DNA from: Mycocentrospora acerina
Lineage: Eukaryota > Ascomycota > Dothideomycetes > Pleosporales
Direction of reading: 5' to 3'
Length of the DNA stretch: 64,000 nucleotides
Assembly (NCBI GenBank): GCA_022701365.1
Contig: JAKUHH010000151.1
Coordinates: 91,001 to 155,000 of the forward strand
Shown: one piece after another, positions 23,214 to 32,581 of the stretch
Layout: every line of letters begins with the position of its first letter
How positions within the stretch are numbered: position 1 is the stretch's first letter
The notes under the pieces: generated by a model
Seen by the model: the letters and a program-made list of their open reading frames with translations, nothing else
The model's database searches: none
Told to the model about the DNA's origin: nothing
Position numbers and translations under genes: made by a program

Positions 23214-23591
23214 ATACCATCATCTATTAAAAGCCCTCCCCAGTTAAAATAAAAATCCTTCCCAAGATATGCAATTCCCAATATCCACAATACGTCAGTC
23301 TACTCTTCCTTCGGCACATCAAACCCCGGTCTTAAAAACCCCCCCCTCCCAATGGAAATAAACCCTCCTAATTCCATTTTAACCCCCAATTCCTCGTCTT
23401 CGCTTCGCAGACAGGGAAGGGAAGTCGCGAGTCCACACTCGGTATAGACTCCCCTTCCCCGCAGATTGCACCTAAACTTGTCCAACTCTTCTCCTAGCAT
23501 AGCCGTTGAATAAGCTCTTGTAGTTCGCTAAGGCCCGCAAAAACCCCATCCGTATCAACAGCTGTTGCTGTGGTCAAGACACAACAAAACT

Positions 23592-23631
23592 AGCTACCCC
23601 GCACGCGGCGAATGACATAGGCGGGGTAGCT
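23592..23631. repeat. 11-bp perfect inverted repeat with 18-nt loop
   Basis: Left arm AGCTACCCCGC (23592-23602) pairs perfectly with right arm GCGGGGTAGCT (23621-23631) around an 18-base spacer. The GC-rich stem would be stable in RNA. It lies about 220 bases past the stop of the kinase-like gene, which is on the minus strand with its stop at 23848. It could be a 3' structure, or a paired binding site for a C2H2 factor recognising the CCCCGC core. Confidence 0.65.
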
Positions 23632-23847
23632 GTTTCGGCAAATGGGCCGTGGGCCATCGGCGTTTGACCGATGGACGTGTGGGATGGGCAAGCGTTTTGT
23701 GTGCTTTCCATGCCGAGTCGTTTGGGAGAAGATGGGTGATTGATACATAGTTAGGTTGGATTGTAAAATGGATCAAGATTTCAGGCTTAAATAGAGTATG
23801 GTATTGCTTTTATTATAAGTACTTGCCGACCACTTTCCCACACCACA

Positions 23848-25299
23848 TCACAGTATCGTGCAGTACTTTGGGCTTGGATTCCCACCTTCTTCAATCTGGA
23901 GTTGTGAACGAGATTTCCCTGCAAGAACCTTTGGACGCTTGCGTGTTCCCGCTCGACCCTGCTTCTGCGCGGTAGACGGCTTGAACGGCGGTGGATCCAC
24001 ACCATCTGCGAGTACAATGCTCACTTGTCCATGCTCCTCGGGCACGTTACTGACCTTTTTGCTTCTCTCTTCCATTGGAGCAGTGTGGTGGACAGACGGC
24101 CAGGAATTGACGCGAGGCATGTCTATCCACGTTTTGTCATGGTTCTTCTCCCACCACGCCTTCCAAGCGTTGTTGTGTGAGAAGCCGAGTTCTCCAAGCC
24201 TCTGATGGATGTCTTTTTGCCATTGTCTTCCATCTTCCGTGTCCATGCCCCAGCTCATGTATCTTGAAGCTGCAAATTTTGTCCGTACCCACTCGGACGG
24301 TACAAACCCCGCGATCTCAAAGCCTATGAAACCTATATTTTTGCTTGGTTTCAAGTCTACAATGATGTTGGTAGGATTCAAGTTGCAGTGGTAGAAGACG
24401 GTTCTTTCCACGTCCATCCCAAGTATCTTGCATGTATCTGCGATTTTGCCGTAATCAGACTGGGTTTTTGGCGGTAAACAAGCACCATTACCTTGTTTCT
24501 TATCAGCATCATTACTTTGTGGCTCACCAGAATCGTTATTTCGTGGCATGAGAAGCTTCTCCATCACAGCCTCGTCGTCGCCAACACCGCCGATTGTGGT
24601 TCTTTTCCACTGGGCCATTTCCGCAATCTTGCTCGCGATAACATGCACGTACATGCTCTTCTCGCATTGGATTAGTCCCGGCCATGCTACATTCAAGGAT
24701 CGCCCGGGCACTCGTGTCAGGAAGATAAAGTTGAAAGGCTTGCGGTAGGTTGGGCTTTCTTTGCGATCATCGTAACCACGCATGTTGTACAATACCTTGG
24801 GGAAGTTGAAAGACGGCTTTGGATCCCGCGATTCAATCCATTTTAAGATCTCGTGCTCTGGTGTTATGCCCCTGACAACCCTGCTGATTTTAAGAAAGGC
24901 ATCGTGTCCAATTGCCAAAGTAACTCCACCATCTCGGTCTATCAAAGAGTGCATCATTGGATCCATAGATCTCGCTCTCTGTGGATTTAGTTCCGGCATG
25001 AAGTCGATTGCAGGTGATCCGTTTCCATGTCCCTCCCATCGTATCCTGCGTGCTTGTGGTCTAGCTGTTGTGTGTGACAGTATATATTGAAGTCGATCAG
25101 TCTGATCTCTCCAGCTTGCCACTTCCTCTTCACCCTCAAATTCCGTGCCAACGTACTCGTCATATTTGCGTCGACGGATTAAAAGCCTGTCAATGATCCA
25201 ATCGAAATTGTCGTTGTCGTTATCCCATTGTTGCATGTGGACGTTGTTTGTCATGTAGGTATCGCTGTCTAACCTCTCGAAAAATCCGCTGGCTCTCAT
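23848..25299 (-). CDS. Degenerate kinase/aminoglycoside-phosphotransferase-like protein with C-terminal CaaX box
   Basis: Single exon, 483 residues. The fold signature is of the protein-kinase-like/APH group: a candidate ATP-lysine (Lys137, DAFLKISR), a helix-C Glu (Glu150, EHEILKW), FIFLTRVPGRSL as the hinge region, then HCNLNPTNIIVD at 304-315 and IGFIGFEIAGFVP at 322-334. In active APH-type enzymes the equivalents are HxDxxxxN and a (I/L)(I/L)D(F/W)E strand. Here the catalytic Asp is Asn306 and the metal-binding Asp is Gly326, while Asn311 is kept. The basic C-terminal tail ends KYCTIL, a CaaX box whose final Leu predicts geranylgeranylation. I infer a membrane-tethered pseudoenzyme of unknown role. 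Genes of this family are abundant in fungi and mostly uncharacterised. Confidence 0.75.
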   Translation of the reverse strand: MRASGFFERLDSDTYMTNNVHMQQWDNDNDNFDWIIDRLLIRRRKYDEYVGTEFEGEEEVASWRDQTDRLQYILSHTTARPQARRIRWEGHGNGSPAIDFMPELNPQRARSMDPMMHSLIDRDGGVTLAIGHDAFLKISRVVRGITPEHEILKWIESRDPKPSFNFPKVLYNMRGYDDRKESPTYRKPFNFIFLTRVPGRSLNVAWPGLIQCEKSMYVHVIASKIAEMAQWKRTTIGGVGDDEAVMEKLLMPRNNDSGEPQSNDADKKQGNGACLPPKTQSDYGKIADTCKILGMDVERTVFYHCNLNPTNIIVDLKPSKNIGFIGFEIAGFVPSEWVRTKFAASRYMSWGMDTEDGRQWQKDIHQRLGELGFSHNNAWKAWWEKNHDKTWIDMPRVNSWPSVHHTAPMEERSKKVSNVPEEHGQVSIVLADGVDPPPFKPSTAQKQGRAGTRKRPKVLAGKSRSQLQIEEGGNPSPKYCTIL

Positions 25300-26240
25300 T
25301 GTGAGTTGGGATATGGTGAAAGGGGGTTTCTGATGGGGAAGTCCGGTTACTTATAAGCCAAGAGTTGATGTTGAGAACGTATGTGAATAATACTCTTCAT
25401 GAAAGTGACAGAATAGCTAGCACAATCGGTCAAATGCCATAATGACAGCATCAAACTTCTAGAATACACCAATATCAAAGTGACTGAGAAGCCTGCCGCC
25501 ACCAAGCTTTGTCTCGCTATAAATATGTAGCAGAATGTATGTTTTTGGTAAAATGCTGTGGTGGTTGATGGTTGTCCACACCAGAGTAGGGCAGGGTGGC
25601 GACATTGTTAGTTTAGAAGTAGGCATGAGAATCTCTTGCCTGATTGGAGCGAGGTCTTGCGAGACCGATGAAGAAGGCTCGAGATTTGAGCGCGAAAAGA
25701 AAGGAGAAGGTACCTATTGGTATGAGTAAGAAAAGTTGAGCTGAGGCGGAGAGTCTCGACTAAATGTCTGAATAGAGTCCATATTTTGAGATGAGTGCAC
25801 GCTTTTCTAAATGCGATTCTGCAGAGCTACTGCCTTACCAGAGCAGTGTCGAGTTGAGATGGAAATCAGATGGCTCACAAACACATCTCAGCTTCCACTT
25901 TACGACGTGGTGCATCTTCCATACCGGTCCATACAAGACTTGACCCAACAGGCTGCTTGTTTGACTGTCAACACCTTTGGAGCATATCAAATATCAACCG
26001 AGTCACCCGCAACGTGTGATGGTGCTGTCAAGACAGCGCAAACCGACCAAGTCCAAAAATGCCCGTCGGGCTTCTCCGTCCGGTTCTACTGCCCCATGCA
26101 CTCTAGCGTTCCTCTCGCTATCTCTCTCCTTCAACCCTAACACGCGCACCATCCCCATCCTCCACGTCAACCTCTCGATGCTTCACTAAACCCCCTTGCA
26201 TTTCCTTTCCTTTTTTCCCTCCCAGCCAGAATCCCCCAAA
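25300..26240. promoter_or_regulatory. Divergent upstream region, kinase-like gene / hydrolase gene
   Basis: 941 bases between two divergent starts. The last 150 bases before the hydrolase are CT-rich and leader-like. Open frames at 25811-26140 and 25977-26189 show no domain and overlap this leader. Confidence 0.45.
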
Positions 26241-27782
26241 ATGGCAGCTCTCCTTCCCATCTTCAAAAAAGCGTACTGGAGCCTCGCTAGTCTGGGCATT
26301 TTCTGGGCCGCATGTCTGGCGTTACTTACGATTCCGTTGGTCCAGCGACAGTAGGTTTCTCTGTGTTTGCTTGTGCTCTTGGGGTTTGCCTTTGTAGAGA
26401 TCTGAGCTAACGAGGGGGTTGAAAAGGGCGTTGTATGCGCATAAGTTTCAAACGCAGTTCTATGGCAATGTGTCGAGTCCTGAGGAGTTTGGGTTTGCGA
26501 GTCAGTGTTCCGCCTATTCTTCATATTTTTTGTACACGTTCTTTTACGTTGCCTGGAGAGGTGCTAACGGAGTTTTTAGAGGGCCAGGTTCAGCCGTTTT
26601 GGTTAGATACCGTGGATGGAGAGAGATTATTCTGTTGGCACGTTCTGCCACTCAATGTCTACCTGCAGCATGAGAGTGAGTTGGCAGTGGGTACAGGAGA
26701 GATTGCAGATGAATTGAAAGAGACGATTGGGGCGAAATTGTTGGGTACGGATGGGGAGAGCAAGGTGGTGGTCAATTTTCATGGGGTAGGTTGGTTTGAT
26801 TTCTACTGCTGGATTCCTTTTGATTTGCGCTCTGTATTTCTTTTCACGCTTCAGTGTTCGCTTCCGATTCTCTCAATCATTTTCGTTCTCGGACCATAGA
26901 CTAACTTGTCTTCAGAACGCAGGCCACTTAGCCCAAGGCCATCGCCCTTCTACCTACCGCTCCATCTCAGGCATTCCTAACACTCACCTCGTTACCTGCG
27001 ATTACCGAGGCTTCGGTCACTCCAGCCTCACCAACGCTCCGCACATTCCAACGGAAAGTGGACTAATTACTGACGCCATCTCTCTACTTACCTATCTGCG
27101 CACTGCCCTCAACCACCCGCCATCCCGCACTGTCCTCTTGGGCCAGAGTCTCGGCACAGGCGTGACGGCTGCAAGCGCACTGTGGGCTGCTGACGCTGGA
27201 GCAGTAAATCTCCCCCCTAGTGTGCAAGCTATTCCAGGAGATTCAAAAGAAAACTCTGGATATGCGGGCATCGTTCTTGTAGCGCCATTCACCAACCTGA
27301 GATCGATGCTTCAGACGTACAGTATTATGGGCATATTCCCTGTTCTGCGCCCTCTCCGCGGATACCCCCGTATTGCAAACTATCTTTCGACCAAAATTGT
27401 CGACGAATGGCCGACGCTGCTTCGTCTCAGGACACTCCTTTCATTGCCCTCGTCGGCGGTGAAGAACATTAAACTTACGATTATCCACGCGCGAAACGAT
27501 CCGGACATTGACTTTCGCGAGGCGGAGGCGCTGTACGTACCGCTGGAGACGCTGATGCTGAGGGAAGAGGGGGCGAGTGCATCAGAGGAGCGGAGAAGCA
27601 TTCATGGCGGCGAGAGGGTGAAGAGAGGGGCATTTGCGTACAGGAGGGTGGAGAGCGGGGATGCGCAGAGGGCGGTAGAACTGGAGGTTTTGAGGTTTGG
27701 GGGGCATAATGATATTGTGGGGTGGGCGCAGGTCAGTCTTGCCGTGAGGAGGGCATTTCAGGAGGGAGAGGCGAGCGGGTAG
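26241..27782 (+). CDS. ABHD12/Bem46-like alpha/beta hydrolase
   Basis: Four exons (26241-26350, 26427-26500, 26580-26785, 26916-27782) give 418 residues. Residues 11-34 form an N-terminal membrane anchor (YWSLASLGIFWAACLALLTI). The oxyanion segment VVVNFHGNAGHLAQG and VTCDYRGFGHSS are followed by the nucleophile elbow GQSLGTG (Ser208). ILVAPFTNLRSM comes next, then an acid residue in HARNDPDIDF and the catalytic His in RFGGHNDIVGW. The HGNAGH and DYRGFGxS motifs are those of the ABHD12/ABHD13/Bem46 group, membrane-anchored lipases or lysophospholipases. In Neurospora Bem46 is linked to polarity and eisosomes; a similar role here is inference. The acceptor of intron 1 (GAAAAG) lacks a pyrimidine tract, so that join is less certain. 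Confidence 0.85.
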
Positions 27783-28068
27783 GGCGTTTATGAGGGGGTG
27801 GGATGTTGATGAAGATGAGTTGTGGAAGGAGATGGAGGTCATGTATGTATACTTGTATAGATGTGGAAGAGTTGCATTTGGCAGAAAACACTGCGTATAG
27901 ATTCATGTCATGGAATATGCGCGCTTGGAGCGAGTCAGCGCCTGGCTTCCACGCGCCTGTGCCGAGTCATGCTAGCGGCTCGCGTGGAAAGTCGAATGCG
28001 TGGATCGTCTTGGACATGACGCAGTTGTCGACCGACAACACCCACCATGCGACAGCCTCTTCGCCGAC

Positions 28069-30261
28069 ATGTCTGAGCCGCGACGGTCCACCAGGGCGCG
28101 TGCCCGCGAGGAGGCAGCCCCCGTGCCCGAGACGCCCAGCAAGGACAAGGCCGTCAAGGGCGGCAAGCCGACGCTCAAGCGCAAACGACCCAGCGCCGTC
28201 GCAACGCCCACGACGCCGGCGACACCCACGACAGACGAGGCCACGCCCGCGGCGCCGAAGCACACGCTGCCGCTCCGCATCACCGAGGGCCAGCCGCTGC
28301 CAACGCTCCCGGAGCCGCAGCCGCTGGAGCTCGCGGCGGGCGAGTGGCAGGACATCCAGCAGAGCGGCGTGCTCAGCGCATCGCTGCAGCAGTCGCGGGC
28401 GGTGTGGGTGTCGGGCGTCAACTTCCGCACCTTCCACGAGTTCTTCACGCAGCCCAAGAAGGTCGGCGAGCGCACCGACGAGGACAAGGCGCGCCAGCAG
28501 CGGCAGAAGGAGCTGCACAAGAACTTCCCCCCGGTCGGCGCCGAGGCCCAGCTGGTCATTGAGCCGCACACGTTCAACATCAAGCTGTACGGGCCGCGCG
28601 AGGTGCCGCGCACGCTGCCCCGAAAGCCGCCGCCCACGTATGGCGCCTGGCCGAACCACAGCCAGCCCACGCCCTACCCGCACCCACACCCACACTCGCA
28701 CCCGCATCCGCACCCGCACCCGCACCAGTTTGCCCACCAGCCCTACCCCAAGGCCCCCGTCGCCGTCGCCGCTCACGCCCACGCCCCTGTCCACGCCCAC
28801 CAGCCCCAGTCCCGCCCGCCGCCACCACCGCCGCCCAAGCCCACACCCCCAGCCTCTGCCACGCCCGCGCCCGACCCCGTCATCCACATGCTGGCCGCCC
28901 GCGCAGGCACCGACCCGGAGCTCAAGGCCGTCATGAAGATTGTCGCCGCGGGCCAGGCCACCAAGGAGCAGCTCGAGTTCTTCCAGATCCACATCCAGGA
29001 GCTGACGGACATTGTCGCCGCCCAGAAGGAGGCAGCCGCAAAGCCGCCCACACAGCCGCCAGCACCACCACAGCCCCACGCGAGCACAGCGCCCCCGCCA
29101 CCCGCCAAAGCAGCAGCGCCGCCCGTGCAGACCAAGCCAAACACGGCACCTGCACAGCCTCTGCCATACCAGACGCCCGTCGCGCCTCCCCGGCCAGTGC
29201 AGCCAGCGCCACACCATCAACTACAGCCACCACTGCTGCCACCGTCACCACTACCACCATCGTCCCTACCACCACCATCACTACCACAGCAGCAGCTACA
29301 ACAACACCAACAGCCACAACAACACATGCCCAAGCCACACAACCCCGTCCCACCCCCAACACACCAGCAACACCCACCTCTCCACACAAATACATACAGC
29401 AACAACAGCACGCCCTTCAACCAGCCACAGCAATACCGCCCCCCTCAGCACGCCCCATCCTTCAACGCAGCCCCACCCCCGCGCACCACATATCGCCCAC
29501 TAGTCTTCTCCTTTGTCGAAGGCAACCAAGACATGTTCTACTTCCCCTCGTACAGCTTCATGGAGTGGCTTCCCAACGGCTCGGGCGCAAAACTCTCATT
29601 CCTCATCACAAAGCCCAAGCCAACACCAAAACCCAACATCATCAAAGCCCCGCCCTCAACACCCGCTCCCAACACGCCAACCCCTGCCGCCACACAGACA
29701 CAAATACAGACACAAACACAGACACAAACACAGACACCGAGTTCAGCGTCAAGTTCAACACCACTTCCGCCCACCACCAATGCCGCCAGCACACCCTTTA
29801 CGCCCACGCCCACACCCACACTCACACCCGCGCCCCTACCCGTGCCTTTCATCCCACCTCCCCGGATCGAAGACTTTGACGAAAAACATCAAATCGACAC
29901 AATAGACATGTACCAGCCCGTCACTGTCCTCCTCCTCACAGACAACTACGACATCAAGAATGCCCTGGCCCGCGCCATCCGGCCGCCCGATGTCGTCGAG
30001 CGTTACATGGAGGAAGTGTTTGACCGATGTAAAAGGGCGGGAGAGACATACTTGGCGTTCAGACTGCCCAAGGAGGGTGGTGGGGAGGTGATTGGGAAGG
30101 AAAAGGAGCGGGAGAGGGAGAGAGAAAAGGAGAAAGATGGGGGAGGAACCCCGCTTGGAGTTGGGATTGGAATTGCGGATGGTGGTGGGTGGGGAGGGTA
30201 CAACGGGGGGATGACTGCAGAAAAGAAGAAGGCAGGACGGCCAAGGAAGAGTTTTGTTTGA
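28069..30261 (+). CDS. SWC3: SWR1-complex subunit Swc3
   Basis: Single exon, 730 residues, starting MSEPRRSTRARAREEAAPVP. The conserved Swc3 domain is at about 60-185: LPLRITEGQPLPTLPEPQPL, GEWQDIQQSGVLSASLQQSR and WVSGVNFRTFHEFFTQPKK. The middle is very Pro/His/Gln/Thr-rich, with a His-Pro array near 28677-28732 and a Thr-Gln array near 29696-29737. A short helical stretch lies at about 275-325 (ELKAVMKIVAAGQATKEQLE). A second conserved block, PLVFSFVEGNQDMFYFPSYS, leads to the C-terminal domain with HQIDTIDMYQPVTVLLLTDN and the basic tail KKKAGRPRKSF, an AT-hook-like GRPRK. SWR1 exchanges H2A for H2A.Z in chromatin; Swc3 is a peripheral subunit. An in-frame upstream ATG-less extension exists but the first good start is used. 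Confidence 0.85.
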   Translation: MSEPRRSTRARAREEAAPVPETPSKDKAVKGGKPTLKRKRPSAVATPTTPATPTTDEATPAAPKHTLPLRITEGQPLPTLPEPQPLELAAGEWQDIQQSGVLSASLQQSRAVWVSGVNFRTFHEFFTQPKKVGERTDEDKARQQRQKELHKNFPPVGAEAQLVIEPHTFNIKLYGPREVPRTLPRKPPPTYGAWPNHSQPTPYPHPHPHSHPHPHPHPHQFAHQPYPKAPVAVAAHAHAPVHAHQPQSRPPPPPPPKPTPPASATPAPDPVIHMLAARAGTDPELKAVMKIVAAGQATKEQLEFFQIHIQELTDIVAAQKEAAAKPPTQPPAPPQPHASTAPPPPAKAAAPPVQTKPNTAPAQPLPYQTPVAPPRPVQPAPHHQLQPPLLPPSPLPPSSLPPPSLPQQQLQQHQQPQQHMPKPHNPVPPPTHQQHPPLHTNTYSNNSTPFNQPQQYRPPQHAPSFNAAPPPRTTYRPLVFSFVEGNQDMFYFPSYSFMEWLPNGSGAKLSFLITKPKPTPKPNIIKAPPSTPAPNTPTPAATQTQIQTQTQTQTQTPSSASSSTPLPPTTNAASTPFTPTPTPTLTPAPLPVPFIPPPRIEDFDEKHQIDTIDMYQPVTVLLLTDNYDIKNALARAIRPPDVVERYMEEVFDRCKRAGETYLAFRLPKEGGGEVIGKEKEREREREKEKDGGGTPLGVGIGIADGGGWGGYNGGMTAEKKKAGRPRKSFV
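28677..28732 (+). repeat. His-Pro coding repeat in Swc3
   Basis: Tandem CACCCx triplet pairs encode an alternating His-Pro run in the disordered linker. Both strands stay open across it, which creates long spurious antisense frames. Confidence 0.75.
29696..29737 (+). repeat. Thr-Gln coding repeat in Swc3
   Basis: ACACAG/ACACAA hexamers repeated in tandem encode an alternating Thr-Gln tract in the linker of Swc3. Confidence 0.75.
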
Positions 30262-30571
30262 GGGATATTTTTTTAACTCAACACAGTAGATCAAAATGCT
30301 CGGAAATGGGACAATATGATTTTTTTAATACTTCCAATCTGGCTACTTTCATTACACATCCTCAAAGTCCAACCCCTCACTTTTGCTTGGACCCAAATCC
30401 TTTCACCATTCTTACCCATTATTACATCTATCTGGCCTTTTCTTCCATGTTGGCCTTGTCGGTGGGTTTAAAGTTTAATGCAACCCTTTAGCTTTAATTT
30501 GAGTTTTCAGAGTAATAGGCTCTCCCTGCTTTAGTGCTACCTTGTTCGCAGGTGGTGGTGACAGAGGAGCT
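30262..30571. other. Convergent 3' UTR region
   Basis: 310 bases between the Swc3 stop (+) and the stop of the coiled-coil membrane protein (-). AT-rich, with no gene. Confidence 0.6.
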
Positions 30572-32179
30572 TCAGCTGAGCTGGGCTTTTTCAAGGGTTA
30601 CATCCTGGACGTAGAGGTCGTGCTGAGAAGCCTCGCTTTCATCATCAGTGTAGTTGGTACTTGTGGGGTTGGGATTTGTAGCCTCTTTCTCCTCTTCCTC
30701 TCCCTCTCCCTCTCCCTCTTCTTCTATTTCTTTCTCCCTCTCCTCCTTCTGCACATCTTCATCATCAACAGCATCCAACGCCCTTTTAGCTCTTGCATCC
30801 ACCCTCTGAATCTTCTCATTCGCCTCAGCTAGCTGCTGCTTCAAAACGTTCAAACGTTCGGCATCCCTTAGTAGTGAGTCTGCAAGGCTACTAGAGTGAG
30901 CCCTCTCCTCCTTGACGTCATTTCTCAGCATTCTTACTTCCAACTGCAAATCCTCAATTTCCAACCTCTTCCCTTCAGTCTCCGCGCGTCGCTCCTGCAC
31001 CTCCTCCTCACTAGTTTTCCTCTCAACCTCAAACCTCTCAATCTGCTGCTTAGCCTTGCGCAGAGCTTCTTGCGTCTTCTCCATTTCAACAGCTGCTGAA
31101 TCCCGGTTGGCCTCTGTCTCTTTGAAAATCCGCTCTAGCGCCTGTAGCCGTCTGACTTCCTCCATAGAAGGTAACAGGACGGTGTTTAACTCGGCATTAC
31201 TCTTTCTTGACTCCGTGAGGAGATCCTCTGCTTCTCGCAACCGGCGCTCCAGCGACTCATTTAAAGCTACAAGATTCTTGTTCGTCTTCCCCGAACCTAC
31301 ATTCATCTCCAGCTCTTTCAGATTTTGCTTGACAGCATCCAAGTTGGTTCTTGCATTTATAGTCTCTGCTCGGGATTTTCGCAGCTGCCCGTTTACATCT
31401 GCAAGTTGTTCTTGGGCTTCGGCTAACTGCTTCTCTAGGGTTTGAGTGCGAGACAATGCTATCCAGGGTTTTTCATACTGGGATTCTGCATTAGCTCCTC
31501 CCTTCTCGGCTTTTTCTTGCTCTTCAGACACCTTCTTAGCGCTCTTTGCCACGCGGTCCTTCTCTTCCTTTAGTTCCTTGTTCCCTTGTTGAAGGCTGGA
31601 AACTTGTCCAGCCAACTGTTTCACTTGGAGATCCGTCTCAGCCTCGCTGTCGATGAGAGGCGCACACTTGCTCTTCTTGTCACGTCTGCGTAGAACACGG
31701 TACAATACACTCACAACAAGTAGTATAGCCCCGAGAAACCCAGCTCCCAAAACCAGGTTACTGTGTCCTTCCCAGATGGGCAGAGTGTCCCAAGTTTTGA
31801 TCAGGTCCGTTGAAAAACAAACCCGTTTGTTCTTCCAGTCAAATACTTGTCCAGCTGTGAAACACGTCTCCCACAAACGACCATGGGTTTGACTTGAGAG
31901 GCATTCTTCCAACCTATACTTCTCCGTCTTGCACTTGTTCTCCATCTCAGTGTAGAAACCCTCTTTTCCCATCGGAATAAAGTCCTTGGCAATTGCATCG
32001 TCTGCTGCATCATCGCCTGCAGCACGTCCGAGATCCCCAACTAGATTGTCGAAAAAGGTGTTGCCAATGTCGAGCAGCGGGCCTGTAACAAGGCCACCCG
32101 TGGCAGCCCAGATTACGGGCTTGAGAAAGCGACAGGCAGGAGCCTCAATGTTTGCACCGCGCCAGAGAGCCGCAGCCAT
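30572..32179 (-). CDS. Single-pass membrane protein with long cytosolic coiled coil (unknown)
   Basis: Single exon, 535 residues; no family recognised. Residues 1-45 are fairly hydrophobic (FLKPVIWAATGGLVTGPLLD). A Cys-rich segment follows at 83-121 with CKTEKYRLEECL, ETCFTAG and RVCFSTD, which suggests disulfides or metal binding on the luminal or exterior side. A clear transmembrane helix lies at about 141-163 (NLVLGAGFLGAILLVVSVLY), followed by RVLRRRDKKSK, a stop-transfer signal. From about 185 to 490 the sequence is heptad-rich coiled coil (QLAGQVSSLQQGNKELKEEK and so on). The tail is very acidic, with (E/G) runs. This topology would place the coiled coil in the cytosol as a tether or scaffold. 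The single long intact frame supports a real gene. Confidence 0.72.
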   Translation of the reverse strand: MAAALWRGANIEAPACRFLKPVIWAATGGLVTGPLLDIGNTFFDNLVGDLGRAAGDDAADDAIAKDFIPMGKEGFYTEMENKCKTEKYRLEECLSSQTHGRLWETCFTAGQVFDWKNKRVCFSTDLIKTWDTLPIWEGHSNLVLGAGFLGAILLVVSVLYRVLRRRDKKSKCAPLIDSEAETDLQVKQLAGQVSSLQQGNKELKEEKDRVAKSAKKVSEEQEKAEKGGANAESQYEKPWIALSRTQTLEKQLAEAQEQLADVNGQLRKSRAETINARTNLDAVKQNLKELEMNVGSGKTNKNLVALNESLERRLREAEDLLTESRKSNAELNTVLLPSMEEVRRLQALERIFKETEANRDSAAVEMEKTQEALRKAKQQIERFEVERKTSEEEVQERRAETEGKRLEIEDLQLEVRMLRNDVKEERAHSSSLADSLLRDAERLNVLKQQLAEANEKIQRVDARAKRALDAVDDEDVQKEEREKEIEEEGEGEGEEEEKEATNPNPTSTNYTDDESEASQHDLYVQDVTLEKAQLS

Positions 32180-32581
32180 GGTGACAAAAGGTGAGTCGTA
32201 TCAAAGTCGGTTACGGGATTTGTGGACACTATAGGCAAAGATGATTTCCCCAAAGACGTCGTTTAGCGCAAGATTTGGAGAGCGAGAGTCACGTCCAAAG
32301 AACTTCTATATAGTTTGGGGTTCGAAAATGGAACTGCATACATGGCATGGTTCATAGGGACATGCTTGGCCTCTTTCACCGTTAGGCCACCATCAAACAA
32401 ACTCAACAGGGCTTTGTTTGCTTGGCTTTGATCTTCTTGTTACTTCTCCGCATGCAAACAGCTACCCACCATTCTTGAAACATTAACAAAGAAAACTATT
32501 GCATCAGAATTCTTGCATCAAAGAGCAAAAGAACTCATGTCTCATCAATCACTTCAAACTGTCATCATTCGGCTAACTACT
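32180..32581. promoter_or_regulatory. Upstream region of the coiled-coil membrane gene
   Basis: 402 bases between its start and the stop of the GH36 gene on the same strand. Expected to hold the GH36 3' UTR and the promoter of the membrane protein. No other signal seen. Confidence 0.5.

Larger units (their letters stand above)
23141..23847. other. Intergenic region with G13 run, possible ORF remnant and inverted repeat
   Basis: Between the dehydrogenase start and the kinase-like gene stop. It holds the dehydrogenase promoter with a 13-base G run at 23201-23213. A 66-codon minus-strand frame at 23300-23500 (MLGEELDKFRCNLRGRG..., ending RPGFDVPKEE) looks protein-like but has no family I recognise; it may be a gene remnant. 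An 11-bp inverted repeat follows at 23592-23631. Confidence 0.45.

Noticed and set aside
27967..29220. 417-codon antisense frame opposite Swc3
   Set aside because: It mirrors the GC-rich, repeat-containing Swc3 coding sequence. Its translation is a Gly/Arg/Val/Leu-rich low-complexity string with no domain, and the plus-strand Swc3 motifs are clear.
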